A stretch of DNA of 64,000 bases from positions 1 to 64,000 of the forward strand of contig NZ_BOMY01000050.1 in the NCBI RefSeq assembly GCF_016862435.1. Direction: 5' to 3'. Under the pieces are notes generated by a model. The model was not told the DNA's origin. It saw nothing but the letters and a program-made list of their open reading frames with translations, and did no database searches. A program made the position numbers and the translations under genes. Shown piece by piece: positions 45,674 through 53,151 of this stretch (within the stretch, counting starts at the first letter, position 1; every line of letters starts with the position of its first letter). Origin of the DNA: Paractinoplanes tereljensis (GTDB lineage Bacteria; Actinomycetota; Actinomycetes; Mycobacteriales; Micromonosporaceae).

Positions 45674-46162
45674 ATGCCCGAGGAATCCCTTACCCACGTC
45701 GACCATACGGGCGCAGCGCGCATGGTCGATGTTTCCGAGAAAACGATCACCACCCGCCGGGCGATCGCCGCCGGACGTGTCGTCACCACTGAAGAGGTCG
45801 TCGCGCTACTGCGTGGAGAAGGGATGCCGAAGGGCGATGCGCTGGCGGTGGCGCGGCTCGCCGGAATCATGGGCGCCAAGCGCACCCCCGACCTCATCCC
45901 GCTCTGTCACCCGATCGGGCTGCACGGGGTGAAGGTCGAGCTCACGGTGACCGACACGGCCGTCGAGATCTCCGCGATCACGAAGACCGCCGACCGCACC
46001 GGCGTAGAGATGGAGGCGCTCACCGCCGTCGCGACGGCCGGCCTCGCGATGATCGACATGATCAAGGCGGTGGACCCGGCGGCGAGCCTGGAATCGGTGC
46101 GTGTGCTGCGGAAAGAGGGCGGCAAGACCGGGACCTGGGTGCGCCCGGAGGACCGTCCGTGA
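45674..46162 (+). CDS. moaC: cyclic pyranopterin monophosphate synthase MoaC
   Basis: A 162-residue MoaC of usual length. Active-site segments are GIMGAKRTPDLIPLCHPIGL and KTADRTGVEMEALTAVATA, with DMIKAVDP near the C-terminus. It converts the product of MoaA to cyclic pyranopterin monophosphate, the first stable molybdenum-cofactor intermediate. It is the first gene of moaC-mog-moeA-moaE; the mog start overlaps its stop (GTGA). Confidence 0.96.
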   Translation: MPEESLTHVDHTGAARMVDVSEKTITTRRAIAAGRVVTTEEVVALLRGEGMPKGDALAVARLAGIMGAKRTPDLIPLCHPIGLHGVKVELTVTDTAVEISAITKTADRTGVEMEALTAVATAGLAMIDMIKAVDPAASLESVRVLRKEGGKTGTWVRPEDRP

Positions 46163-46632
46163 GGGCCCGGGTGATCGTCGCCAGCAATCGCGCGGCCGCC
46201 GGCGTCTACGCCGATACCAGCGGCCCGCGCCTCGTCAGTGGCCTGCGCGAACTGGGCTGCGAGGTCGGCGACCCGGTCGTGGTGCCGGACGGGGACCCGG
46301 TCGCGCAGGCGCTGCGCGAGGCGGTCGCCGACGGGTTCGACGTGGTGCTGACCAGCGGCGGAACTGGGGTCACCCCGACCGACCGCACGCCCGAGGCCAC
46401 CCGTGGTCTGCTCGACTTCGAGGTCCCCGGTATCGCCGAGGCGATCCGGGCGTACAGCCGTGATCGGGTGCCGGCCGCGGCCCTCTCCCGTGGCCTGGCC
46501 GGGGTAGCGGGTCGCACACTCATCGTGAACCTGCCCGGCTCCACCGGGGGCGCCAAGGACGGCCTCGCGGTGCTCGCGCCCCTGCTCAAGCACGTTGTCG
46601 ACCAGATCAACGGCGGAGACCATAAACCGTGA
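46159..46632 (+). CDS. mog: molybdenum cofactor protein of the MoaB/Mog family
   Basis: A 157-residue MPT-binding domain protein from a GTG that overlaps the moaC stop. The substrate loop is VLTSGGTGVTPTDRTPEATR, followed by FEVPGIAEAIRAYS and the second motif LIVNLPGSTGGAKDGLAVL. The family adenylylates molybdopterin before metal insertion. MoaB and Mog proteins are hard to separate by sequence; the place beside moeA favours the adenylyltransferase role. Confidence 0.9.
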   Translation: MRARVIVASNRAAAGVYADTSGPRLVSGLRELGCEVGDPVVVPDGDPVAQALREAVADGFDVVLTSGGTGVTPTDRTPEATRGLLDFEVPGIAEAIRAYSRDRVPAAALSRGLAGVAGRTLIVNLPGSTGGAKDGLAVLAPLLKHVVDQINGGDHKP

Positions 46633-46749
46633 GTACTAGACCCATGGGCGTACGCAGCAAGTCCTAGACGCATGCTGCAAAGTCGGACACTGCTCGCTGT
46701 CCACATAGTGGGAAGAAGGGCGTCACGAGACCTGAGCGATCGCGGTGGA

Positions 46750-46755
46750 TAGGCT
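46750..46755 (+). promoter_or_regulatory. leaderless -10 box of moeA
   Basis: TAGGCT (TANNNT) ends six bases before the GTG start of moeA, without a Shine-Dalgarno sequence. The gap of about 130 bases after mog agrees with a second promoter here. Confidence 0.5.
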
Positions 46756-46761
46756 CAACCG

Positions 46762-47985
46762 GTGAGTGAAGACACCCCTGTCGACTGGGAGCAGGCCCGC
46801 GCCCTGGCCTATGAGGCGGGCCGCCGAGCCGCCGGGCCGACCGAGTTGATCTCGCTGCCCGACGCCGACGGCCGCACCCTCGCCGAGCCGTTGCGGGCAC
46901 TCACCGACCTACCGGCCTTCCCCACCTCGAGCATCGACGGCTGGGCGACCCGCGGCCCGCAGCCGTGGCACCCGGTCGGCCGAGTGCTGGCCGGCGGCAT
47001 CGCGCCGCCGCTCGACGAGGCCGGCACCTGCGTGGAGATCGCCACCGGCGCGATGGTCCCGCCCGGCGCCGACGCGCTGCTGCGCATCGAGGAGTCCACC
47101 CGCGACGCGGCCGGCCTGGTCAGCGGCGTGCCCCGGGCAACGCCGGAGTGGCGGATCCCGGGTGAGGAAGCGCACCGGGGCGAGGAACTGCTGCCGGCCG
47201 GCACGGCGATCGACCCGGCCGTCATCGGGGTGGCTGCCACCTGCGGTTATGAGGCGCTCAGCGTGCGCCCGCGACCGCGAGCCGCGCTGCTGGTCTTCGG
47301 CGACGAACTGCTCACGGCGGGCACGCCGGGCGCCGGCCGGGTGCGTGACTCGCTCGGCCCGCAGGTGCCGGGCTGGCTGCGCCGCTACGGCGCCACGGTC
47401 GACGCGGCCGCGGTGACAGGCCCGGTGCAGGACACCCTCGAGGCGCACCTCGCGGCCGTCCGCACCGCGCTGACCGGCGCCGACCTGGTCTGCACCACCG
47501 GCGGCACGATGCACGGCCCGGTCGACCACCTGCATCCGACCCTCGCGAAATTGGGTGCGGAATACCTGGTGAACACTGCGGCAGTCCGGCCCGGCTTCCC
47601 GATGCTGCTGGCCCGCATCCCGGACGCCGACGGCCGCCCGCGCTTCCTGGCCGGCCTGCCGGGCAACCCGCAGTCCGCGATCATCGCGCTGTTCACCCTG
47701 GTCGCGCCGCTGCTGGCCGGGCTGCAGGGCCGCCCGATGCCGGAGCTGCCGCTGGTCGAGGCGGCCACCGACGTTCCCGGCCGAGGCAACTTCACGCACC
47801 TGGTCCTGGCCCGGCTCGACCGAAGTGGACGGTCGGCGACCCCGGTCGGCCACGTCGGCTCGGCGATGCTGCGCGGCCTGTCCAACGCCCAGGGCTTCCT
47901 GGTGATCCGCCCGGGCACCCGGGCCACCGCCGGTGACCTGGTTCCGTTCCTGCCGCTGCCGCTGACCCCCGGGGAGCGGCCATGA
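46762..47985 (+). CDS. moeA: molybdopterin molybdenumtransferase MoeA
   Basis: A 407-residue MoeA. Domains I-II include SSIDGWATRG and VEIATGAMVPPGADALLRIE. The MPT-binding domain III has LVFGDELLTAG, VCTTGGTMHGPVDHLHPTL and the LAGLPGNPQSAIIALF motif; a beta-barrel domain IV ends the protein. It inserts molybdate into adenylylated molybdopterin. The moaE start overlaps its stop (ATGA). Confidence 0.94.
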   Translation: MSEDTPVDWEQARALAYEAGRRAAGPTELISLPDADGRTLAEPLRALTDLPAFPTSSIDGWATRGPQPWHPVGRVLAGGIAPPLDEAGTCVEIATGAMVPPGADALLRIEESTRDAAGLVSGVPRATPEWRIPGEEAHRGEELLPAGTAIDPAVIGVAATCGYEALSVRPRPRAALLVFGDELLTAGTPGAGRVRDSLGPQVPGWLRRYGATVDAAAVTGPVQDTLEAHLAAVRTALTGADLVCTTGGTMHGPVDHLHPTLAKLGAEYLVNTAAVRPGFPMLLARIPDADGRPRFLAGLPGNPQSAIIALFTLVAPLLAGLQGRPMPELPLVEAATDVPGRGNFTHLVLARLDRSGRSATPVGHVGSAMLRGLSNAQGFLVIRPGTRATAGDLVPFLPLPLTPGERP

Positions 47986-48407
47986 CCGGCACCGTGGCCA
48001 TCGCCGAGGTGCTGGACGTGCCTCTTGACCTCGCCGCGCACGAGAAGGCGGTGGCCGATCCGCGGGCCGGTGCGGTGGTCACCTTCCAGGGCGTGGTCCG
48101 CGACCACGACCACGGGCGCGGGGTGACCCTGCTGGAATACGAGGGCCATCCCAGCGCGGCCGGGATCCTCCACGAGGTGGCCGCCGAGATCGCCGCCGAC
48201 CCGGACGTCTTCGCGGTGGCCGTCTCGCATCGCATCGGCACCCTGGAGATCGGTGACGTCGCGCTGGTCGTGGCGGTCAGCACCGCCCACCGCGGCGCCG
48301 CGTTCGCGGCCTGCGCGCGGGCGGTCGACGAGGTGAAGGCCCGGCTGCCGATCTGGAAGCGGCAGGTCTTCGCGGACGGCACCGAGGAATGGGTCAACTG
48401 CCCCTAG
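47982..48407 (+). CDS. moaE: molybdopterin synthase large subunit MoaE
   Basis: A 141-residue MoaE. Landmarks are VVTFQGVVRDHDHGRGVTLL, LEYEGHPSAAGILHEVAAEI, VSHRIGTLEIGDVALVVAVS, and the catalytic lysine region PIWKRQVFADGTEEWVNC. With MoaD it converts cyclic pyranopterin monophosphate to molybdopterin; the moaD gene lies about 10 kb away. The 3' end overlaps the convergent GT87 gene by 14 bases. Confidence 0.95.
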   Translation: MTGTVAIAEVLDVPLDLAAHEKAVADPRAGAVVTFQGVVRDHDHGRGVTLLEYEGHPSAAGILHEVAAEIAADPDVFAVAVSHRIGTLEIGDVALVVAVSTAHRGAAFAACARAVDEVKARLPIWKRQVFADGTEEWVNCP

Positions 48408-49677
48408 GCCCCGGGATGGCCGGCGCGCGCCGGGCCACCGGCTGCGGAGGCCGGCGAGCCGGCCCGGCCGGCGCCACGCCGGGACGCCAGGGCAGGGTAT
48501 TGAGCAGGACGATCACCACGATGGCGTACGCGTCCCAGCCGGCCGTCCACCGTGGATCGAGGACGAGTAGCAGGTAGACGAGGACGGCCGCGCTCGCGTA
48601 CCGAGCGCCTGGGAACCGTCCCGGCCGGAACCGCCGCACCGTGATCCGCCGTCGGGCCGCCGCGTCCACCAGGATCAACACCGCGGGCAGCACCCACACC
48701 AGCTCGTGGATCCGGCTGACCGGCCCGACCGCCGCGCTGGTCAGCCCGACCAGGGTGAACGCCGCGATCTCGTCGCCGTCCGCGTGCGCCGACCGGGCCC
48801 GGATCATGCCGACCGCCACCAGCAGCACGGAGAAGGACAGCCAGATCAGGGCCGGCGTGGTCGCCGAGTCGTAGAGCCGGGCCAGCACCCCGGCCAGGGA
48901 CTGGTTGGTGATCTCGTCGAGCGGTCCACCCCGGTCCAGCCGCGGCAGCACCGAGCCGAACCACGTCCTGGTCGGGCCGGGCGCGAGCAGGAACGCACCG
49001 GTCAGCAGGGTCGTGGTGGTTGCCACCGCGGTCAGGGCGGCGCGCCGCTGCCGGCTCACCACGAGGTAGCCGATGAACAGCACCGGGCTGATCGTCAGCG
49101 CCGTGGCCAGGCCCACCCCGACCCCGGCCCACGCCCCGGTCGCCCAGAAGCGCCGCAGCTTCGGGCCGCCCTGCGGGGATTGAGAGGCGGGTGGGCCGGG
49201 CCACCAGGCCGCCCGGCGGCTTGCCCAGGCCGCCCGGCGCAGCGCGACCACATCCGCCGTGATCAGGCCGAACATCAGCAGGTCGAGGCAGCCGAGCCCG
49301 AGGGTGGCGCGCACCGGCTCGGCGGCCAGGGCCAGCGTCACGGCGACCGCCACGGCCGGGCCACGGGGCTTGCCGTAGCGACGGGCGACCGGACCGACCA
49401 GGGCGATCAGGGCCAGCGCCAGTGCCGACACCCCGGCCGCGGCGAGCAGCCAGCCGACGGTCGGCAGCGGCAGGAAGGCGGCCGGCGTGAACAGGATGGC
49501 GGCCGGTGGAGTCAGGACCGTGCCGACCCGGCCGGGATACAGGTCCTCCCCGGACAGCCAGTCGTGCACGGCCGCGCGATCCACGGCGGCCGTGCTCAGG
49601 CCGTACCGGCCAAATAGCCAAATGATCAGCAAGCCGGCGCCGAAGCACCCCAGCGCGACCACAGCGGTTCTTCGCAT
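48394..49677 (-). CDS. GT87 family (DUF2029) membrane protein
   Basis: I choose ATG 49677 (MRRTAVVALGCFGAGLLI) with GGGGGT seven bases upstream, giving 427 residues; a GTG 33 bases earlier is possible. About ten helices. The outer loop AVDRAAVHDWLSGEDLYPGR with TPPAAILFTPAAFLPLP is a textbook GT87 pattern, seen in polyprenyl-phosphomannose-dependent alpha-mannosyltransferases. The acceptor could be a lipoglycan; this is inferred. The helix ACLGLGCLDLLMF-like core supports the family. Confidence 0.75.
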   Translation of the reverse strand: MRRTAVVALGCFGAGLLIIWLFGRYGLSTAAVDRAAVHDWLSGEDLYPGRVGTVLTPPAAILFTPAAFLPLPTVGWLLAAAGVSALALALIALVGPVARRYGKPRGPAVAVAVTLALAAEPVRATLGLGCLDLLMFGLITADVVALRRAAWASRRAAWWPGPPASQSPQGGPKLRRFWATGAWAGVGVGLATALTISPVLFIGYLVVSRQRRAALTAVATTTTLLTGAFLLAPGPTRTWFGSVLPRLDRGGPLDEITNQSLAGVLARLYDSATTPALIWLSFSVLLVAVGMIRARSAHADGDEIAAFTLVGLTSAAVGPVSRIHELVWVLPAVLILVDAAARRRITVRRFRPGRFPGARYASAAVLVYLLLVLDPRWTAGWDAYAIVVIVLLNTLPWRPGVAPAGPARRPPQPVARRAPAIPGPRGS

Positions 49678-49787
49678 GCCGCGACCCCCGTCGCTCTCGT
49701 CCCCGGGCACGGGACGCGAGCTTAGAAGGCGCAGACCAAACCGCGCGGCCCCTCGTCCGCTTTAACGCCGGGGCCGCGACAAGGTTG

Positions 49788-50333
49788 TCATCCGGGCAGT
49801 TTGCGTGCGGCGGCGGCCGAGATCGCGGCGATCTTGGCTTCCCGCTTGGCGGTCTTCACCGCGCGCTTCACCTCGTGCTTGGAGCGGGCGGCCGCGTGGC
49901 TGGTGCGGTAGCGCAGGCCGGGCCGCCCCTCGGTGTCGGCGGCGGCCAGCAGCAGGCCGCCGAGCAGGGCGAGGTTCTTGAGGAACTGGGTCTGGTGACC
50001 CTCGCTCTCGGGCTTGCCGACGCTCCAGAACGGGTGGCCGGCGATCGTGGTCGGCACCAGGCCGGCCGCGAGCACGGCGGCGGCCGGGCGGGTCAGATGC
50101 CCGGTGGCCAGCGCCAGGCCGGCCACCACGTCGGAGGCCGCCTTGATGCGCACGAGGCTGCGGGCGTCGCTGGGTATGCGCGGATCGACCTTCTCCAGGA
50201 GCGGGCCCACCCGATCGGTGACCCGGCGGGCGATTTCCACCCGATTGTCACCCGGATTGATCAAAATGCGGACGCCGCTGATCACAAAGACCGAGGCGAG
50301 CATGGCGCGAGCGGCAGTGCGTACCGGCTTCAT
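49788..50333 (-). CDS. DoxX family membrane protein
   Basis: A 181-residue protein with four membrane helices and the DoxX pattern (AMLASVFVISGVRILINPGD; IKAASDVVAGLALATGHLTR; AAAVLAAGLVPTTIAGHPFW; FLKNLALLGGLLLAAAD). The C-terminus is a long Lys/Arg/Ala-rich helix. Some DoxX proteins take part in membrane redox or oxidative-stress complexes, but the role here is unknown. Upstream TATAAC lies seven bases before the ATG with no ribosome-binding site, a near match to a leaderless start. Confidence 0.85.
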   Translation of the reverse strand: MKPVRTAARAMLASVFVISGVRILINPGDNRVEIARRVTDRVGPLLEKVDPRIPSDARSLVRIKAASDVVAGLALATGHLTRPAAAVLAAGLVPTTIAGHPFWSVGKPESEGHQTQFLKNLALLGGLLLAAADTEGRPGLRYRTSHAAARSKHEVKRAVKTAKREAKIAAISAAAARKLPG

Positions 50334-50361
50334 GAATCTGGTTATACCCGCCGAACGGGCC

Positions 50362-51567
50362 TCACACCGGCTGGGTGCGAAGGTAGCGGCCGAAATGCGG
50401 CACGGTGAAGGCCACCGTGCCTCGTTCGCCCGAATAGATCAGGCCTTTCTTGATGAGCGCGTCGCGAGCCGGGGAGAGGCTGGCCGGCTTGCGGCCGAGC
50501 GCGGTGGCGATATCCGAGGTGGGCACGGCCGCGTCCATGTCGTTGTCGGTCTCGCCGGAGAGGGTGGCCATGGCCCGCATGTACTCCCGTTCGGCCGGGG
50601 TGGCCCGCTCGAAGCGGGAACCGAAGAAACCGACGGCCAGCTCGGCCTCGGCCTCGGGGGCGGCCACCCGCACGTCGGCGTCGGTCACCGGGGACTGTGG
50701 GGCGTGGTCCCAGGTGGCTTTTCCGTATGCCTGCACGAAGTAGGGATAGCCGCCGGACTTCTCGTAGAGCAGGTCGAGGGCCTTCGCCTCGTATTCCACC
50801 TCTTCGCGGGCGGCCGGGGCGCACAGCGCGAGGTCGGCGGCGACCCGGTCGAGCCGGTCGATCCGCTGGTAGCGGAACAGCCGCTCGGAGTAGGACTTGG
50901 CCGCCGACAGCACCGCCGGCAGGTGCGGCAGGCCCGCGCCGACCACGATCAGCGGGGCGCCGAGCTGCGACAACTCGTGGCAGGCGGCGCAGAGCGCGGA
51001 GACGTCGGCCGGACCGAGGTCCTGCATCTCGTCGATGAACAGGGCGATGCCGGTGCCCACGTCGGTGGCGAGCGAGGCGGCGTCGGTGAACAGCTCGACC
51101 AGGTCGATCTCGATGTCGCCGGAGTCGGCCCGGCCGCGGGCCGGCGGGACGTCGATGCCGGGCGTCCAGCGATCGCGGATCTTGCCGTTCGGGTCGTTGA
51201 AGCGCAGCGCGAACGCCTTGAGCACGGCGAGCACCTCGTCGACCCGGTCCGGGTCGCGGTGGTGCGCGGCGATCTCGCGGATGGCCATGTGCAGGGCGGC
51301 CGAGACCGGGCGGCGCAGCGACTGGTCGGGCCGGGCCTCGATCTTGCCGGTGCCCCAGAGGCGGCCGATCGCGGCCGAGCGCAGCGTGTTGAGCAGGACG
51401 GTCTTGCCGACGCCGCGCAGGCCGGTGAGAACCAGGCTGCGCTCGGGCCGGCCGCGGGCGACCCGCTCCAGCACGACGTCGAACGCATCGAGCTCGCGGC
51501 CGCGCCCGGCCAGCTCAGGGGGACGCTGACCGGCGCCGGGGGCGTAGGGGTTCCGCACCGGATCCAC
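50362..51567 (-). CDS. AAA+ ATPase with C-terminal winged helix (ORC/CDC6-like)
   Basis: I choose GTG 51567 (VDPVRNPYAPGAGQRPPELA), preceded by TACGGT at seven bases; a GTG nine bases earlier is possible. The 401-residue protein has an NTPase core: GRGRELDAFDVVL, Walker A LTGLRGVGKTVLLNTLR near residue 45, and Walker B IALFIDEMQDLGP near 177, then a helical lid with KSGGYPYFVQAYG. The C-terminus is a winged-helix domain (IATALGRKPASLSPARDALI). Homologues bind DNA or act as STAND-like switches. A paired CTAG operator overlaps its promoter, so it may regulate itself. Confidence 0.75.
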   Translation of the reverse strand: MDPVRNPYAPGAGQRPPELAGRGRELDAFDVVLERVARGRPERSLVLTGLRGVGKTVLLNTLRSAAIGRLWGTGKIEARPDQSLRRPVSAALHMAIREIAAHHRDPDRVDEVLAVLKAFALRFNDPNGKIRDRWTPGIDVPPARGRADSGDIEIDLVELFTDAASLATDVGTGIALFIDEMQDLGPADVSALCAACHELSQLGAPLIVVGAGLPHLPAVLSAAKSYSERLFRYQRIDRLDRVAADLALCAPAAREEVEYEAKALDLLYEKSGGYPYFVQAYGKATWDHAPQSPVTDADVRVAAPEAEAELAVGFFGSRFERATPAEREYMRAMATLSGETDNDMDAAVPTSDIATALGRKPASLSPARDALIKKGLIYSGERGTVAFTVPHFGRYLRTQPV

Positions 51568-51574
51568 GGATAGC

Positions 51575-51580
51575 ACCGTA
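51575..51580 (-). promoter_or_regulatory. leaderless -10 box of the AAA+ gene
   Basis: TACGGT on the minus strand ends seven bases before the GTG at 51567. It is a TANNNT box, and no Shine-Dalgarno sequence is present. Confidence 0.45.
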
Positions 51581-51588
51581 TCGGGTCA

Positions 51589-51672
51589 TCTAGCTAAAAC
51601 GCTAGACATGGCTATGGATTGCTGTCGTGTCTCATCTAGCCGGTTCTACCAAAATTGCTAGACCGGGCTAGA
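51589..51672. promoter_or_regulatory. CTAG-rich paired operator upstream of the AAA+ gene
   Basis: TCTAGC and GCTAGA arms form a dyad with a 6-base spacer (51589-51606) and a second dyad with the same arms and a 16-base spacer (51635-51662). A further GCTAGA lies at 51667-51672. Five CTAG tetramers occur in 82 bases, although CTAG is normally scarce in actinobacterial DNA. The first dyad covers the expected -35 region. Confidence 0.6.
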
Positions 51673-52324
51673 GCGCCTTATGTTCCTTGAGGCAGAGCAC
51701 GAAGTCGAGGTCATCCAGGGCGCTGTCGTAGAAGTACCACTTCGTGTAGCCGGTGACCTTGGAGCACTTGGACTCGGCGTCCTTCTCCCCCGTGGTCTTG
51801 CCGTCGACCCGCTCCAGCACCTGGTAGGTGCCGGAGGTGCACGCGGTCGCCCGCATCTCCGGCACGTCGTCGGTGCCCTCGTTGACCACGCAGTCGCCCT
51901 TCTTCACGTTGAAGCGGGCGTCCTCGCTGCCCCGCGGCACGGCGCCGGGGTTGGCGGCGGCGTCCGACGTGGTGGCCGTGGGCGAGGCCTTCTTGTCGTT
52001 GCGCAACTTCAGCATCCAGGCCGTGGTGCCGAGACCGATGCAGATCAGCACGCCCAGCGTCACCACGAGCGCGATGATCGGAGTGTTCCGTTTGGACGGT
52101 GCCGGCGGTGGCGTCTGACCCCACATCGAGCCGCTGTTACCGAACGGCGGCGGCGAATGCTGATAGGACGACGAGACCGGCTGCTGCGGGATCGACGGCG
52201 GATGCGCGCCCCACGACGGCTCGTGGGCACCCTGGTCACCCCACGGATCGGCGGGTTCCGCATAGGGCTCGTCGGAGCTCCCGTGCGACCACGGCGGGCC
52301 GGAATGCGGGCCGTTCTGCGACAT
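51668..52324 (-). CDS. membrane-anchored LppU-like protein
   Basis: A 218-residue protein. The N-terminal 80 residues are Pro/Ser/Gly/His-rich and cytoplasmic. One helix follows (PIIALVVTLGVLICIGLGTT). The outer C-terminal domain of about 95 residues has four cysteines (KKGDCVVNEG, TACTSGTYQVLERV, SKCSKV, VLCLKEH), likely as two disulfides, and resembles the LppU/SCO3897 family of actinobacterial surface proteins. Function unknown. Its stop codon lies within one of the CTAG operator arms. Confidence 0.7.
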   Translation of the reverse strand: MSQNGPHSGPPWSHGSSDEPYAEPADPWGDQGAHEPSWGAHPPSIPQQPVSSSYQHSPPPFGNSGSMWGQTPPPAPSKRNTPIIALVVTLGVLICIGLGTTAWMLKLRNDKKASPTATTSDAAANPGAVPRGSEDARFNVKKGDCVVNEGTDDVPEMRATACTSGTYQVLERVDGKTTGEKDAESKCSKVTGYTKWYFYDSALDDLDFVLCLKEHKAL

Positions 52325-52461
52325 GGGGGATTCCTCCGGATGCGTGCTCTGCGCTGCATGCCACCGTAGCGTGCGGGGGTGTCACAAACCCGTACGGAAT
52401 CGCCGCCGTTGTCGGCAACACGACGACCGTCACGTGCCCGATGCCGATACGGTCCACGGTC

Positions 52462-53151
52462 GTGGCACCACCCCTCGTGATCATCGCGGCCGCGTTCGGC
52501 GCGGCCACTGCGGCCTTCCTGCCGCGACTCGCCTATCGGCTCGCCGTCGGCTTCGCCGACCCGACCAGGCTGAGCTGCGCGAACTGCGCACGGCCGTTTC
52601 CGCAGGGCTTCCCCGGTTGGGTACGGGCGGGGGCGGCGTGTTCCTGCTCCGGCGGGTACGCGTCAGCCCTGCTCGGCGGTGGCACGGTGGCGGCCGTCCT
52701 GGCGATCGCGGTGGGGCCGGTGCCGGAGCTGCCGTTCTACCTGCTGGCGGCGGTGCCGGGGCTGCTCCTCGCGATGATCGACCGGCGGTGCCTGCGGTTG
52801 CCCGACCCGCTGGTCGGAACGCTCGCGGTGGTCGTCGCGGTGCCGCTGGCGATCCTGCGACCGGAACGGATCGGGCTCGCACTCGTGGCGGCGGTCGCGG
52901 TGCTCACGACGTACACACTCTTGGCTTTTCTTGGGGGTTTGGGTCTCGGTGACGTGAAGCTTGCCGCCGTGCTCGCCCTGATCCTGGGTTTCGCCGGCTG
53001 GCCGGCGGTGGTGGTCGGCGTGCTGGCGGCGCATCTGATCAATGGGCCGATCGCGGTGTTCCGGCTGCTCACCGGGCGTCGCGGACCGATCGCCTTCGGC
53101 CCGGCGCTGCTGGCCGGAGCCCTGGCCGGGCTGGCGTTACAGCAGCCTTAG
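52462..53151 (+). CDS. A24 family prepilin peptidase
   Basis: A membrane aspartic protease. I choose GTG 52462 (VAPPLVIIAAAFGAATAAFL), eight bases after TACGGT, giving 229 residues; an ATG at 52441 is the alternative. Two catalytic Asp residues lie in the usual places: AMIDRRCLRLPDPLVG and GGLGLGDVKLAAVLAL, the latter being the GxGD motif. A Cys-containing loop (LSCANCARPFP) lies between the first helices, as in prepilin peptidases with a zinc-binding or methylase remnant. It cleaves type IV pilin or Flp-type leader peptides. No pilin gene is adjacent. Confidence 0.85.
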   Translation: MAPPLVIIAAAFGAATAAFLPRLAYRLAVGFADPTRLSCANCARPFPQGFPGWVRAGAACSCSGGYASALLGGGTVAAVLAIAVGPVPELPFYLLAAVPGLLLAMIDRRCLRLPDPLVGTLAVVVAVPLAILRPERIGLALVAAVAVLTTYTLLAFLGGLGLGDVKLAAVLALILGFAGWPAVVVGVLAAHLINGPIAVFRLLTGRRGPIAFGPALLAGALAGLALQQP

